From JAICJC01 sp963709425 (GTDB taxonomy: Bacteria > Actinomycetota > Thermoleophilia > Gaiellales > JAICJC01), in the NCBI GenBank assembly GCA_963709425.1, contig CAVPWG010000005.1:558001-622000 (forward strand): a stretch of DNA of 64,000 nucleotides, written 5' to 3'. Shown one piece after another: positions 17,445 to 25,127 of the stretch. Each line of letters starts with the position of its first letter. The first letter of the stretch is position 1. Under the pieces are notes generated by a model. That model had not been told where the DNA came from. It did no database searches and saw only the letters and a list, made by a program, of their open reading frames with translations. The position numbers were made by a program, and so were the translations under genes.

Positions 17445-18311
17445 TCAGGACGCCGCAGCAAGCGCGTCGCGAGCGGCACGCAGCAGGTCGAGCGCGATCG
17501 GCGGCACCCGGCCGTCCAGGTCGAATCCGGGGTCGTATGCGGTCAGCGAGAGCGCCCGCACCGGCGACCCGCGGCAGACGGCGCCGACCAGATCCGCGAG
17601 CTCCGCGCCGGTCGGGCCGCCCGGCGAGGCGTAGATGTTGACCCGGGCCTCGTCGATGTCGAGCACGTCCAGGTCGACATGCAGGTAGACGCCGCGTCGG
17701 CGCGGGCGCGATCGCCGCCAGCGCGCCCACGAGACCGCCCAGCTCGTCGGGCCGCAGATGCGTGACCGCCGCCGCCTCGAGGCGTCGCACCTCGGGCGGG
17801 TCGAAGTCCCGGGCTCCCGCCAGGATGACCGCGCTCTCGGGCACCGGGCGCGCGCCGGGAACCCGCGCGTGCATCGCCTGCCACGCACCGCCCGTGAGCA
17901 CCGCGAGCCCCATGCCGTCGAAGTAGCCCTCGGTCGAGGTTTCGGGGCTGTTGAAATCGGAGTGGGCGTCGAACCACACCACGGCCGGATCCGGCTCCGC
18001 CAGGCCGGCGACCACGCCGACCGCGGCGAAGCAGCTTCCCGGACAGGACGACCGGGAACGCGCCGTCGTCCACCGCGACTCGCACCCGCTCGGCCACCTG
18101 ACGGATCAGCTCGAAGCAGGCGTCCACGTCGCCGCGGCCCGTCTGGTTGAACGAGGGGTCGAGCTCGACCACCTCTCGACGGACGTGTGCGCCGGCCGCG
18201 GCGAGCACCTGCCTCTGCGCCCGCGGCCAGCAGACGCTCAGGCCCGTTCCCGACGCCGTCTCTGAGCCGGCCCAGCTCGTACGGAACGACGATCAGGCGA
18301 TAGCTGCTCAC
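17445..18311 (-). pseudogene. Second arginase-fold gene, interrupted by three +1 frameshifts
   Basis: The complete family fold can be read only by changing frame three times. GTG 18311 starts SSYRLIVVPYELGRLRDGVG; one extra base near 18200 leads to LAAAGAHVRREVVELDP and PVVLSG; a second near 18040 gives NCFAAVG, VVWFDAHSDFNSP and LAGARDFDPPE; a third near 17697 gives GVYLHVDLDVLDIDEARVN to the end. Removing the three bases gives about 287 residues. Metal motifs two and three (DAHSD, DLDVLD) are intact, while the first is SGNC, Cys in place of His, like the arginase-fold gene at the left end. It starts 8 nt after the HxlR regulator stop, suggesting one operon. The three insertions together preserve overall frame. 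Consensus error or real decay cannot be separated here. Confidence 0.78.
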
Positions 18312-18318
18312 GGGGTTC

Positions 18319-18663
18319 TCAGGACACCGGCTGCGAGGGCAGATGGGTCGAGGCCCACTCGCAGAGCGCATTCAGGGCCGGGCGAAGGGCCTCGCCGCTC
18401 GGTGTCAGCCGGTAGACCGACGCGATGGGCGGCCCGTCGAGAATGTCGCGCTCCACGAGCCCGGCATCCTTGAGCTCGGAGAGCCGGGTCGAAAGGACGC
18501 TCTCGGTGATCCCCGGGATGGCGCGCGCGATCTCGCCGAACCGGGCGGGCCCCTCGAGGAGCGCACCGATCACGACGCCCGTCCAGCGCTTTCCGAGAAG
18601 CGAGAATACTTCGGTGAGCGCGGCGTCGGGGTGTTGGGCGGCGTCATCGGCCTGGAGTTGCAT
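18319..18663 (-). CDS. HxlR-family transcriptional regulator
   Basis: 114 aa winged-helix protein: EVFSLLGKRWTGVVIGALLEGPARFGEIARAIPGITESVLSTRLSELKDAGLVER covers the helix-turn-helix, and YRLTPSGEALRPAL the wing. HxlR/DUF24 proteins often sense electrophiles or oxidants through an N-terminal Cys; here the only Cys is near residue 102, so sensing may differ. Leaderless ATG 18663 with TACGAT 6 nt upstream. It is divergent from a LUD-domain gene, and a perfect palindrome between them is its probable operator. The arginase-fold gene lies downstream. Confidence 0.88.
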   Translation of the reverse strand: MQLQADDAAQHPDAALTEVFSLLGKRWTGVVIGALLEGPARFGEIARAIPGITESVLSTRLSELKDAGLVERDILDGPPIASVYRLTPSGEALRPALNALCEWASTHLPSQPVS

Positions 18664-18669
18664 GCCTCC

Positions 18670-18675
18670 ATCGTA
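18670..18675 (-). promoter_or_regulatory. -10 element TACGAT of the HxlR gene
   Basis: TACGAT is 6 nt before ATG 18663; the palindromic operator lies just upstream of it. Confidence 0.55.
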
Positions 18676-18692
18676 CCGTCCGATCCGTCACA

Positions 18693-18707
18693 CTAGGAAA
18701 ATCCTAG
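18693..18707. promoter_or_regulatory. Perfect palindrome, probable HxlR operator
   Basis: CTAGGAAAATCCTAG is a perfect 15-base inverted repeat in an otherwise AT-poor region. It lies between the divergent HxlR and LUD genes, around the -35 region of the former and upstream of the latter, where binding could control both. Confidence 0.65.
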
Positions 18708-18752
18708 CTACTCTCTTCCTGCTAGCTGCAACCCTGCGGAACGGGAGGAACG

Positions 18753-19376
18753 ATGAGCGAGGCATTGCAGGAGTTCACAACGCCCGCGTCCGAGCAGACG
18801 CTGGAGGCACTGGCCGAGCGGCTCCGCGAGCGCAACCTGACCGTTGTCATCGTCGAAGACGGAGCCGCCGCAAAAGACGAGGTCATGGCGCGCCTGCCCG
18901 CGGGCGCCGAGGTCGGCTCCGCCAAGTCGAAGACGCTCGACGACATCGGGGTGTTCGAGGCGGTACACGGTGCCGGCGGCTACGACGCGATCCGAGACCG
19001 GTACATGAAGATGGACCGTGAGACCGAGGGCGACGCGATCAGGAAGCTCATGGCCTCGCCCGACTTCGAGCTCGGGAGCGTGCACGCCGTGACGGCGGAC
19101 GGCGTCCTCGTGGTCGCCTCGGCATCGTCCAGCCAGCTCGGCCCGTATGCGAGCGGCGCCGGGAAGCTGATCCTGGTCGTCGGGAGCCAGAAGGTGGTGC
19201 CCGACCTCGAGACGGCGCTGCGCCGGATTCGCGACCACGTGCTGCCGTACGAGGACGATCTCGTCATGTCGAGGATGGGCGTGCACACGATTCTCGCGAA
19301 GGTGCTCCTCATCGAGCGCGAATGGGACGCCACGCGGACGACAGTCATCCTCGTCCGCGAGCCCGTTGGCATCTGA
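18753..19376 (+). CDS. LUD-domain (LutC/YkgG-like) protein
   Basis: 207 aa from ATG 18753 with GGGAGG upstream. The LUD fold is seen in AALAERLRERNLTVVIVEDGAAAKDEV, LPAGAEVGSAKSKTLDDIGV, and GSVHAVTADGVLVVASASSSQLGPYASGAGKLILVVGSQKVVPDLE, the conserved core. LutC-type proteins take part in L-lactate oxidation with LutA and LutB, but neither partner is present, and the stand-alone LUD family is widespread with unknown function. Its position opposite an HxlR regulator suggests induction by a reactive compound (inference). Confidence 0.85.
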   Translation: MSEALQEFTTPASEQTLEALAERLRERNLTVVIVEDGAAAKDEVMARLPAGAEVGSAKSKTLDDIGVFEAVHGAGGYDAIRDRYMKMDRETEGDAIRKLMASPDFELGSVHAVTADGVLVVASASSSQLGPYASGAGKLILVVGSQKVVPDLETALRRIRDHVLPYEDDLVMSRMGVHTILAKVLLIEREWDATRTTVILVREPVGI

Positions 19377-19473
19377 CAGCCGCTTCCAGGTTGTGATGCT
19401 TGACACGAACTGGCGGCACGATTAAGATCTGACCGCGCGCCGGGGACGGGCCGGCAGATCGGTTTTGGGCTGC

Positions 19474-20694
19474 GTGGCGGACGAAACGCTCACGACACAT
19501 GTGGAGGACGGCGCCGGCACCGGCGACATCGTCGCGCCGCCCGCCCGCGGAGATGTGCTCGTCGGACGGCCGCCGGCGGATGTCGCCGATCCCGAACTCG
19601 GGCCGCCCTCGTTCCCCGAGCTCGTCTGGGCGCACTTTCTGTGGCGGCGGCAGCTCCAGGAGCTCGAGGCGAGGCAGGCGAGGCGCGAGCTCCGCGTCCC
19701 GCTGGAGGCGGCATACCGCCGCAAGCTGAGCGCGTTCGAGGCGCACAACGGCACGATCGTCGACGCATACTGGTGCCGCTCTGAGGCATCGGCTGTGGCG
19801 GTCACGTCGAAGCCGCCCGGACGGATCTCCAAGCACGTCATGCGCCGCTCGGCGAGCATGCGCTTCCACTCCGCGACGGACTGGAAGACCGCCCGCTCCC
19901 CGACGCTCGCCACGCTCCTCCAGGACTGCGAGACGCTCGCGATCCGCGCGAGCGAGGTGCTGACCGGGACGAGCCAGCGGATCGCCATCCGGTGGATCAT
20001 GTCGGTCGCGAGCTTCCTGCTCGCGCGGTGCGACATGGAGCCGCCCCGGGCCCAGGACAAGCGCCGGGCCAGCACGCAGGCTCGCGCGCACGTGGCTCCC
20101 GAGCTGCGCACGATCGAGGGCTACTACCTCCAGGCGGCGACGAAGCGGGCGCGAATGGTGTACGTCTGGGGCATGGTGCAGGGCATCATCGCCATCGCGG
20201 CGCTCATCGGCGCGGTCAGCGTCTATCTGGCGGCGACGTCCCGGCCGAGCCTTCACGACGCTGGCGCTCAGCAGCTGGCCGCCACGCTCGGCGCCGGAGC
20301 GGTCGGAGCGCTCATCAGCGTGCTGCTGCGGATGGACGAGCGCCGGTCGTCGACGTTCAAGATCGACGCCGAGATCGGCGGACGGGCGGTCCGGCGGCTG
20401 GGATTGTTCCGCACCACCGTCGGTGCGATCCTCGCGACCGCCATCTTCTGCGCGCTCAAGGCGGGCCTGCTCCAGCAGATCACGATCCCCTCCGGCACCC
20501 AGGCGATTTACTTCTTCCTCGTCGTCGCCTTCTTCGCCGGCTTCAGCGAGCGGTGGGCGCAGATCGTGCTCGGCAGCGCCGAAGGAGTCCTCACGGCCAC
20601 GTCCGAGCGGCCCACCGCCGGCGACCCGACGCCGCCGTCGGACGGCGCCGGCTCAGGGAACGGCCGCAGCCCCACCTCGAGTCCCATCGCGTAG
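19474..20694 (+). CDS. Uncharacterised membrane protein with C-terminal helices
   Basis: 406 aa from GTG 19474; a TTG at 19465 is possible. The first 225 residues are charged and soluble, with coiled-coil character (HFLWRRQLQELEARQARREL) and a segment LQAATKRARMVYVWGMVQG before the membrane. Four hydrophobic segments follow: IIAIAALIGAVSVYLAA, LAATLGAGAVGALISVLL, TVGAILATAIFCALKAGL and AIYFFLVVAFFAGF. A central soluble loop reads RMDERRSSTFKIDAEIGG. No family recognised. Possibly a membrane-anchored signalling or scaffolding protein. It has no obvious operon partner, though the next gene starts 31 bases later in the same direction. Confidence 0.65.
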   Translation: MADETLTTHVEDGAGTGDIVAPPARGDVLVGRPPADVADPELGPPSFPELVWAHFLWRRQLQELEARQARRELRVPLEAAYRRKLSAFEAHNGTIVDAYWCRSEASAVAVTSKPPGRISKHVMRRSASMRFHSATDWKTARSPTLATLLQDCETLAIRASEVLTGTSQRIAIRWIMSVASFLLARCDMEPPRAQDKRRASTQARAHVAPELRTIEGYYLQAATKRARMVYVWGMVQGIIAIAALIGAVSVYLAATSRPSLHDAGAQQLAATLGAGAVGALISVLLRMDERRSSTFKIDAEIGGRAVRRLGLFRTTVGAILATAIFCALKAGLLQQITIPSGTQAIYFFLVVAFFAGFSERWAQIVLGSAEGVLTATSERPTAGDPTPPSDGAGSGNGRSPTSSPIA

Positions 20695-20712
20695 CGCCCG
20701 GCGGCGGCCGGG

Positions 20713-20718
20713 TAGCGT
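20713..20718 (+). promoter_or_regulatory. -10 element TAGCGT of the coiled-coil gene
   Basis: TAGCGT is 7 nt before GTG 20726; no ribosome-binding site. Confidence 0.5.
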
Positions 20719-20725
20719 TCGCCGT

Positions 20726-21577
20726 GTGGCACCCGACGTGATGGACGTTGAGCGGAGGCTCTACGGCGCCGATCTGGATTCGTTCGTGCGCGAGCGATCC
20801 ACCGCCGCCAAGGAGCTTCGGGGCGAGGGGAAGCGGGCCGAGGCCGCTGCCGTGGCGAAGCTGCCCAAGCCGAGCGTGGCCGCCTGGATCGTGAACCGGG
20901 TGGCCCGCGACTCACCCGATCTGGTGGGCGGGCTCCTGGATGCCGGCGCGCGGCTCCGCGAGGTGCAGCTGGGCGGCGGCTCGGCGGCCGATCTGCGCGC
21001 CGCGGCGGAAGACCAGGATGCGGCCCTGCGGGCCGTCATGCGCCAGGTCGAGAAGGTCGCTGCCACACGCGGGCCGGCGGCAGCCGCGACGCTCGACCGG
21101 GTGCGCGAGACACTGCACGCCGCCGCGCTCGACGCCGACCTGGCCGAGCACGTCCGCCGGGGCGTGCTGGTGCGCGAGCAGCGGGCGGTGGGATTCCCGG
21201 CGGGCATCGCGATCCCGGCCGAGCGCCGGCGCGCCGCGCCGGCAAAACGCGCGTCAACCACGCCCGCCGCGGCGAAGCCCGCGAAGCCCAAGGCACGCTC
21301 AAAGCACGAGGACGAGGTTGCGGCGAAGCGCCGCCAGCGTGCCGAGGCCGCGGCGCAGGCGGCCCAGGACGGCCTTGCGAGCGCGGAGGCCGACCGGGAC
21401 GCGGCCCAGCGCGCGCTCGACGCGGCCGCCGAAGAGCTCACCGCCGCTCGCCGGACGGTGGCCGAGCTCTCGCAGCGCGTCGACGCGGGGCGCCGCACGC
21501 TGGAGCGTGCCGAGAAGGCCCACGCCAAGGCCACGAAGGTGGCGGCGCAGGCGCTCGACACCCTGCGCGCGCTCTAG
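20726..21577 (+). CDS. Conserved actinobacterial coiled-coil protein of unknown function
   Basis: 283 aa from leaderless GTG 20726 (ATG 20741 is an alternative). The N-terminal half (ERRLYGADLDSFVRERSTAAKEL, AKLPKPSVAAWIVNRVARD) is a pattern I associate with an uncharacterised family of soil actinobacteria. A Lys/Ala/Pro linker (about 165-190) leads to a C-terminal coiled coil rich in Ala, Arg and Glu (RQRAEAAAQAAQDGLASAEAD to RTLERAEKAHAKATK). No signal or membrane segment. The composition of the second half suggests a structural or DNA-associated role, but function is unknown. Confidence 0.68.
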   Translation: MAPDVMDVERRLYGADLDSFVRERSTAAKELRGEGKRAEAAAVAKLPKPSVAAWIVNRVARDSPDLVGGLLDAGARLREVQLGGGSAADLRAAAEDQDAALRAVMRQVEKVAATRGPAAAATLDRVRETLHAAALDADLAEHVRRGVLVREQRAVGFPAGIAIPAERRRAAPAKRASTTPAAAKPAKPKARSKHEDEVAAKRRQRAEAAAQAAQDGLASAEADRDAAQRALDAAAEELTAARRTVAELSQRVDAGRRTLERAEKAHAKATKVAAQALDTLRAL

Positions 21578-23251
21578 TCAGCCGACGACCGACGCCTCCG
21601 GCTCCTTGAGGTACTGGTGGACGAAGGCGATCGCCATGCTCCCCTCGCCGACGGCGGCGGCGACGCGCTTCACCGGGCTGAGCCGCACGTCGCCGCACGC
21701 GAAGATGCCCGGGACGCTGGTCTCGAGGAGGTACGGGTCTCGGTCGGACTCCCACCCACCGGCCGCGGCCACGTCGGCGCCGGTCAGCACGTAGCCGTGG
21801 TCGTCGAGCACGACCTCGGGCGGGAGCCACGCCGTCTCGGCGTCCGCCCCGATCAGGATGAAGAGGCCGCCTGATTCGAGCCGGGCCGTCTTGCCCGTCT
21901 CCGAGCTCTTGACGTCGACCGCCTCGAGCGAGGCGCCGCCATACGCGGCCACCACCTCCGAGCGGCGGAGCACCTCGACGTTCGTCCGCGACGCGATCTG
22001 GTCGATGAGGTAGCGCGACATGCCCTTCTCGAGCCCCGCGCCGCGGCAGACGATCGTGACGCTGCGGGCGTGGTTCGAGAAGAACATCGCGGCCTGCCCG
22101 GCGGAGTTGCCCGCGCCGACGATGTGGATGTCGAGGCCGTGCGTGCTCGCCGCCTCGCTGCGGACGGCCCCGTACGAGATGCCCTTCCCGGCGAGGCGAT
22201 CGAAGCCCTCCATCTCGAGCTGCCTCCAGGCGACGCCGCATGCCAGGATGATCGTCCGCGCCCGCAGCACGTCGCCGCCGTCGAGGTGCACCTGGCGGGA
22301 GCCGGTGTCGATCCGCGTGATCGTCCGCGTCACGAGGATCTCCGCGCCGAGCCGCCTGGCCTGCTGGAGCGCCCGGCTGGCGAGGTCCTCGCCGGAGACG
22401 CCCGAGGGGAAACCGAGGTAGTTCTCGATCCGAGACGACGTCCCGGCCTGGCCGCCGGGCGCTTCGCGCTCGATCACGATCGTCCGCAGGCCTTCCGACG
22501 CGCCGTACACGGCTGCCGCGAGCCCAGCCGGACCGGCCCCGACGATGACCGTGTCGTACTCGGCTGCTTCCGGCTCGGTGGCAAGGCCGAGGAGCTCGGC
22601 CACGCGGCGCGGCTGCGGTCGTACCACAGTCTTGCCGTCGACGACCCGGAGCACCGGGCAATCGCCTTCCTCCGGCAACGGGCCGTCCCAGTGGTCGGCC
22701 GCGTCCGCCGCTCCGGGCTGGAGCCACCTGAACGAGACCTGGTTTCGGTCGAGAAAGTGCCGCAGCGCCGCACATGACGCGTCCCACCGCGGCCCGACGA
22801 CGATGGCCCGCGGCGCCCAGGGCTCGGCGACGATCCCCTGAAGCCCGCCGGATCCGGCGATCCGGTGGCTCGCAAGCTTGCCCACCTCGCGGCCGACATC
22901 CGGGGCGACATCGGCGATCGCGTGGAAGTCGTGCGGCTCGATCCGCATGACGCGCGACGGCTCAGCGGCGCGGAACCCCGCCGGGAACACCGTCCCGAGC
23001 GTGACCGGCACCTCGCCGAAGATGTCGCCGGGCCGGCGCTCGCCGACCACCCGGTCCGAGCCGTCGACGCGCTTCACGGCCTCGATGCGGCCCTCGAGCA
23101 ACCCGAAGAGCGCCCGTTCGCTCCCCTCGTAGGCGGCGTACTCGCCGGCCACGAGGCCGATGTCGGCCGCCGCTCGGGCCAATCGGTCGCGGTCAGATTC
23201 GCTCAGGGCCGAGAAGACCGTGATCCGGCCGACCTCGTCGGGCGTCACCAT
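21578..23251 (-). CDS. cNMP-binding, thioredoxin-reductase-like flavoprotein without the redox CxxC
   Basis: 557 aa from ATG 23251. Domain order: cyclic-nucleotide-binding domain (residues ~1-130, LFGLLEGRIEAVKRVDGSDR, GDIFGEVPVTLG), a glutaredoxin-like strand (RAIVVGPRWDASCAALRHFL, ~150-170), then an FAD/NAD(P)H fold: VIVGAGPAGLAAAVYGASEG, GGQAGTSSRIENYLGFP, HIVGAGNSAGQAAMFFSNHA and VPGIFACGDVR. In thioredoxin reductase the NADPH domain carries CATC; here the same place reads ISYGAVRSEA, so the dithiol is absent and thioredoxin cannot be the disulfide substrate in the usual way. Ferredoxin/flavodoxin-NADP reductase-like or regulatory use is likelier. TACCGT lies 9 nt before the start. Divergent from the PLP decarboxylase. 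Confidence 0.85.
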   Translation of the reverse strand: MVTPDEVGRITVFSALSESDRDRLARAAADIGLVAGEYAAYEGSERALFGLLEGRIEAVKRVDGSDRVVGERRPGDIFGEVPVTLGTVFPAGFRAAEPSRVMRIEPHDFHAIADVAPDVGREVGKLASHRIAGSGGLQGIVAEPWAPRAIVVGPRWDASCAALRHFLDRNQVSFRWLQPGAADAADHWDGPLPEEGDCPVLRVVDGKTVVRPQPRRVAELLGLATEPEAAEYDTVIVGAGPAGLAAAVYGASEGLRTIVIEREAPGGQAGTSSRIENYLGFPSGVSGEDLASRALQQARRLGAEILVTRTITRIDTGSRQVHLDGGDVLRARTIILACGVAWRQLEMEGFDRLAGKGISYGAVRSEAASTHGLDIHIVGAGNSAGQAAMFFSNHARSVTIVCRGAGLEKGMSRYLIDQIASRTNVEVLRRSEVVAAYGGASLEAVDVKSSETGKTARLESGGLFILIGADAETAWLPPEVVLDDHGYVLTGADVAAAGGWESDRDPYLLETSVPGIFACGDVRLSPVKRVAAAVGEGSMAIAFVHQYLKEPEASVVG

Positions 23252-23260
23252 GGTTCGAGA

Positions 23261-23266
23261 ACGGTA
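23261..23266 (-). promoter_or_regulatory. -10 element TACCGT of the flavoprotein gene
   Basis: TACCGT is 9 nt before ATG 23251; no ribosome-binding site. Confidence 0.42.
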
Positions 23267-23403
23267 CTGGCTCGCGCCCGACGGCGCAGGGGCTTCGGTC
23301 GCTACCACTTGAGGCCACGCGCTCACGCCCAGCGTCGCGCGGGCGCGGCAGAAAACGGCGGCCGCGGAAATCGAGCTGCGGCTCGCCTCCGGCGGTCGTG
23401 CCA

Positions 23404-23409
23404 TACGAT
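23404..23409 (+). promoter_or_regulatory. -10 element TACGAT of the PLP decarboxylase gene
   Basis: TACGAT is 6 nt before GTG 23416; it selects this start over the GTG at 23398, which lies upstream of the -10. Confidence 0.55.
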
Positions 23410-23415
23410 CGGCAT

Positions 23416-24804
23416 GTGGACCCGCTCGAGGCCTCGCTCCACCGATCCGCCGACCTGATCGCCGCGTACCGCCGCGACGCCGCGCACGACCGGGTCGGTG
23501 CGACCTCGAGCCGCGCCGAGGTCGCGGCGAGCCTCGACGCGGCCCTGCCGGACGGCCCCACCCCACTCGCCCGCGTCGTCGACGAGCTCGTGGCGTCCGC
23601 GTCGCCCGGCCTCATGACCTCCGCCGGTCCGCGGTACTTCGGCTTTGTCGTCGGCGGATCGCTCGACGCAGCCCTCATCGCCGACCTGCTCGCCACGGGC
23701 TGGGACCAGAACGCGTTCAACGGGACGCTGGCGCCGGCGGCCCTGGCTTTCGAGGACGTGGCCGGCGCATGGCTCAAGGAGCTCCTCCACCTGCCGGAGT
23801 CGGCCTCGGTCGGGTTCGTCACCGGAGCCCAGGCGGCGAACACCGTCGGCCTGGCGGCGGGCAGGTCGCACGTCCTCGCCTCGCGTGGTTGGGACGTGGG
23901 CAGCGACGGCCTCTTCGGCGCGCCGCCGGTGCGAATTGTGGCCGGTGCGGAGCGGCACGCGACGATCGACCGGGCGCTCCGGCTGCTCGGTTTCGGCGAC
24001 GGGTCGATCGTGGAGGTGCCCGCGCTCGCCAACGGTGAGATGGATCCCGGGGCGCTCGCCGCGGCGCTCGCACAGGGCCCGGAGGCGCCCACGATCGTCT
24101 GCGCGCAGGCTGGCAACGTGAACACCGGGGCGTGTGACGACGTGACGGCGATCGCGGCGATCGCCCGCGAGCACGCAGCCTGGCTCCACGTCGACGGAGC
24201 GTTCGGGCTCTGGGCGGCCGCGAGCCCGCGCACCGCCCGGCTCGTGGAGGGCGCCGAGCTTGCCGACTCCTGGGGCTGCGACGGACACAAGTGGCTGAAC
24301 GTCCCCTACGACGCCGGCTATGCGCTCTGCGCGCATCCGCAGACGCACGTGGAGGCGATGACGTATGTCGCCTCCTACCTCTCCGGCCAGGTGGAGGGGC
24401 GAGCCTTCGGCGGCGGCGACTTCACACCGGAGTCGTCCCGGCGGGCACGGGGATTCGCGACCTGGGCGGCGCTGCGATCGCTCGGCCGCTCGGGCGTCAC
24501 CGACCTCGTTGACCGCTGCTGCGGGCTGGCACAGCGGTTCGCCGCCGGCCTGAACGAGCTCGAGGGCTGCGAGGTCGTGAACGACGTGGTGCTGAACCAG
24601 GTGCTCGTGCGAGTCGGCGACAAGGGCCTGACGAACAGGGTCGAGCAGAGCGTGCAGCGCGACGGGACATGCTGGCTCGGCGCGACGACATGGCGGGGCG
24701 AGCGGCTGCTTCGGATCTCGGTGTCCAACTGGTCGACGACGGCGGCCGACGTGGATGCCAGCGTCGAGGCGATCCGCAGTGCTCGCCGGGCGGCGGCGGG
24801 CTAG
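23416..24804 (+). CDS. Group II PLP-dependent decarboxylase-family protein
   Basis: 462 aa from leaderless GTG 23416. Fold type I PLP enzyme of the aromatic-amino-acid/glutamate decarboxylase family: GPRYFGFVVGGS near residue 72, WDQNAFNGTLAPAALAFEDVAGAWLKELL, GFVTGAQAANTVGLAAGR, HVDGAFGLWAA with the cofactor-binding Asp, and the PLP Lys in SWGCDGHKWLNVPYDAG. C-terminal NQVLVRVGDKGLTNRVEQSVQRDG is typical. It likely decarboxylates an amino acid in the cytosol, but the substrate is not readable; some relatives act as aminotransferases or aldehyde synthases. It ends 6 bases before the convergent DUF1272 gene. Confidence 0.88.
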   Translation: MDPLEASLHRSADLIAAYRRDAAHDRVGATSSRAEVAASLDAALPDGPTPLARVVDELVASASPGLMTSAGPRYFGFVVGGSLDAALIADLLATGWDQNAFNGTLAPAALAFEDVAGAWLKELLHLPESASVGFVTGAQAANTVGLAAGRSHVLASRGWDVGSDGLFGAPPVRIVAGAERHATIDRALRLLGFGDGSIVEVPALANGEMDPGALAAALAQGPEAPTIVCAQAGNVNTGACDDVTAIAAIAREHAAWLHVDGAFGLWAAASPRTARLVEGAELADSWGCDGHKWLNVPYDAGYALCAHPQTHVEAMTYVASYLSGQVEGRAFGGGDFTPESSRRARGFATWAALRSLGRSGVTDLVDRCCGLAQRFAAGLNELEGCEVVNDVVLNQVLVRVGDKGLTNRVEQSVQRDGTCWLGATTWRGERLLRISVSNWSTTAADVDASVEAIRSARRAAAG

Positions 24805-24809
24805 CGCGT

Positions 24810-25115
24810 CTACCTGGCGCGCGGATCGACGGCGCGCAACCGCTGCACGAGCTCGTCGATCTGGGCCTCGCTGTACCTGAGCTCGCGCCGGCGCGTGACG
24901 GGCGGATCGTTGCCGAGGCCGGTACCGTCACGCCACGCTCCGCTGGGGCGGATCGGCCGCGGGACGAACCCGCCGCCGCAGTTCGGGCACACGTTCGCCA
25001 GCCGGCCCTCGGCGCAGTCGACGCAGAACGTGCACTCGTAGCTGCATATGCGGGCGTCGGCATCGGGCGGCAGGTCGCGGTCGCAACGCTCGCAGTTGGG
25101 CCGGAGCTCGAGCAT
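24810..25115 (-). CDS. DUF1272 zinc-ribbon protein
   Basis: 101 aa. The first 60 residues carry two CxxC sets and spaced Cys (LRPNCERCDRDL, ICSYECTFCVDCAEG, VCPNCGGGFVPRP), a compact multi-zinc ribbon characteristic of DUF1272. The remaining 40 residues are a charged tail. Function unknown. Leaderless ATG 25115 with TAGGCT 6 nt upstream. The TetR gene ends 9 bases upstream, but the gene has its own -10. Confidence 0.87.
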   Translation of the reverse strand: MLELRPNCERCDRDLPPDADARICSYECTFCVDCAEGRLANVCPNCGGGFVPRPIRPSGAWRDGTGLGNDPPVTRRRELRYSEAQIDELVQRLRAVDPRAR

Positions 25116-25121
25116 CGGCGG

Positions 25122-25127
25122 AGCCTA
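25122..25127 (-). promoter_or_regulatory. -10 element TAGGCT of the DUF1272 gene
   Basis: TAGGCT is 6 nt before ATG 25115 and overlaps the last codons of the TetR gene. Confidence 0.5.

Noticed and set aside
18753..19376. Naming the LUD protein lutC
   Set aside because: No lutA or lutB adjacent; stand-alone LUD proteins are common with unknown roles.
21578..23251. Naming the flavoprotein trxB
   Set aside because: The redox-active CxxC is absent and an extra cNMP domain is present.
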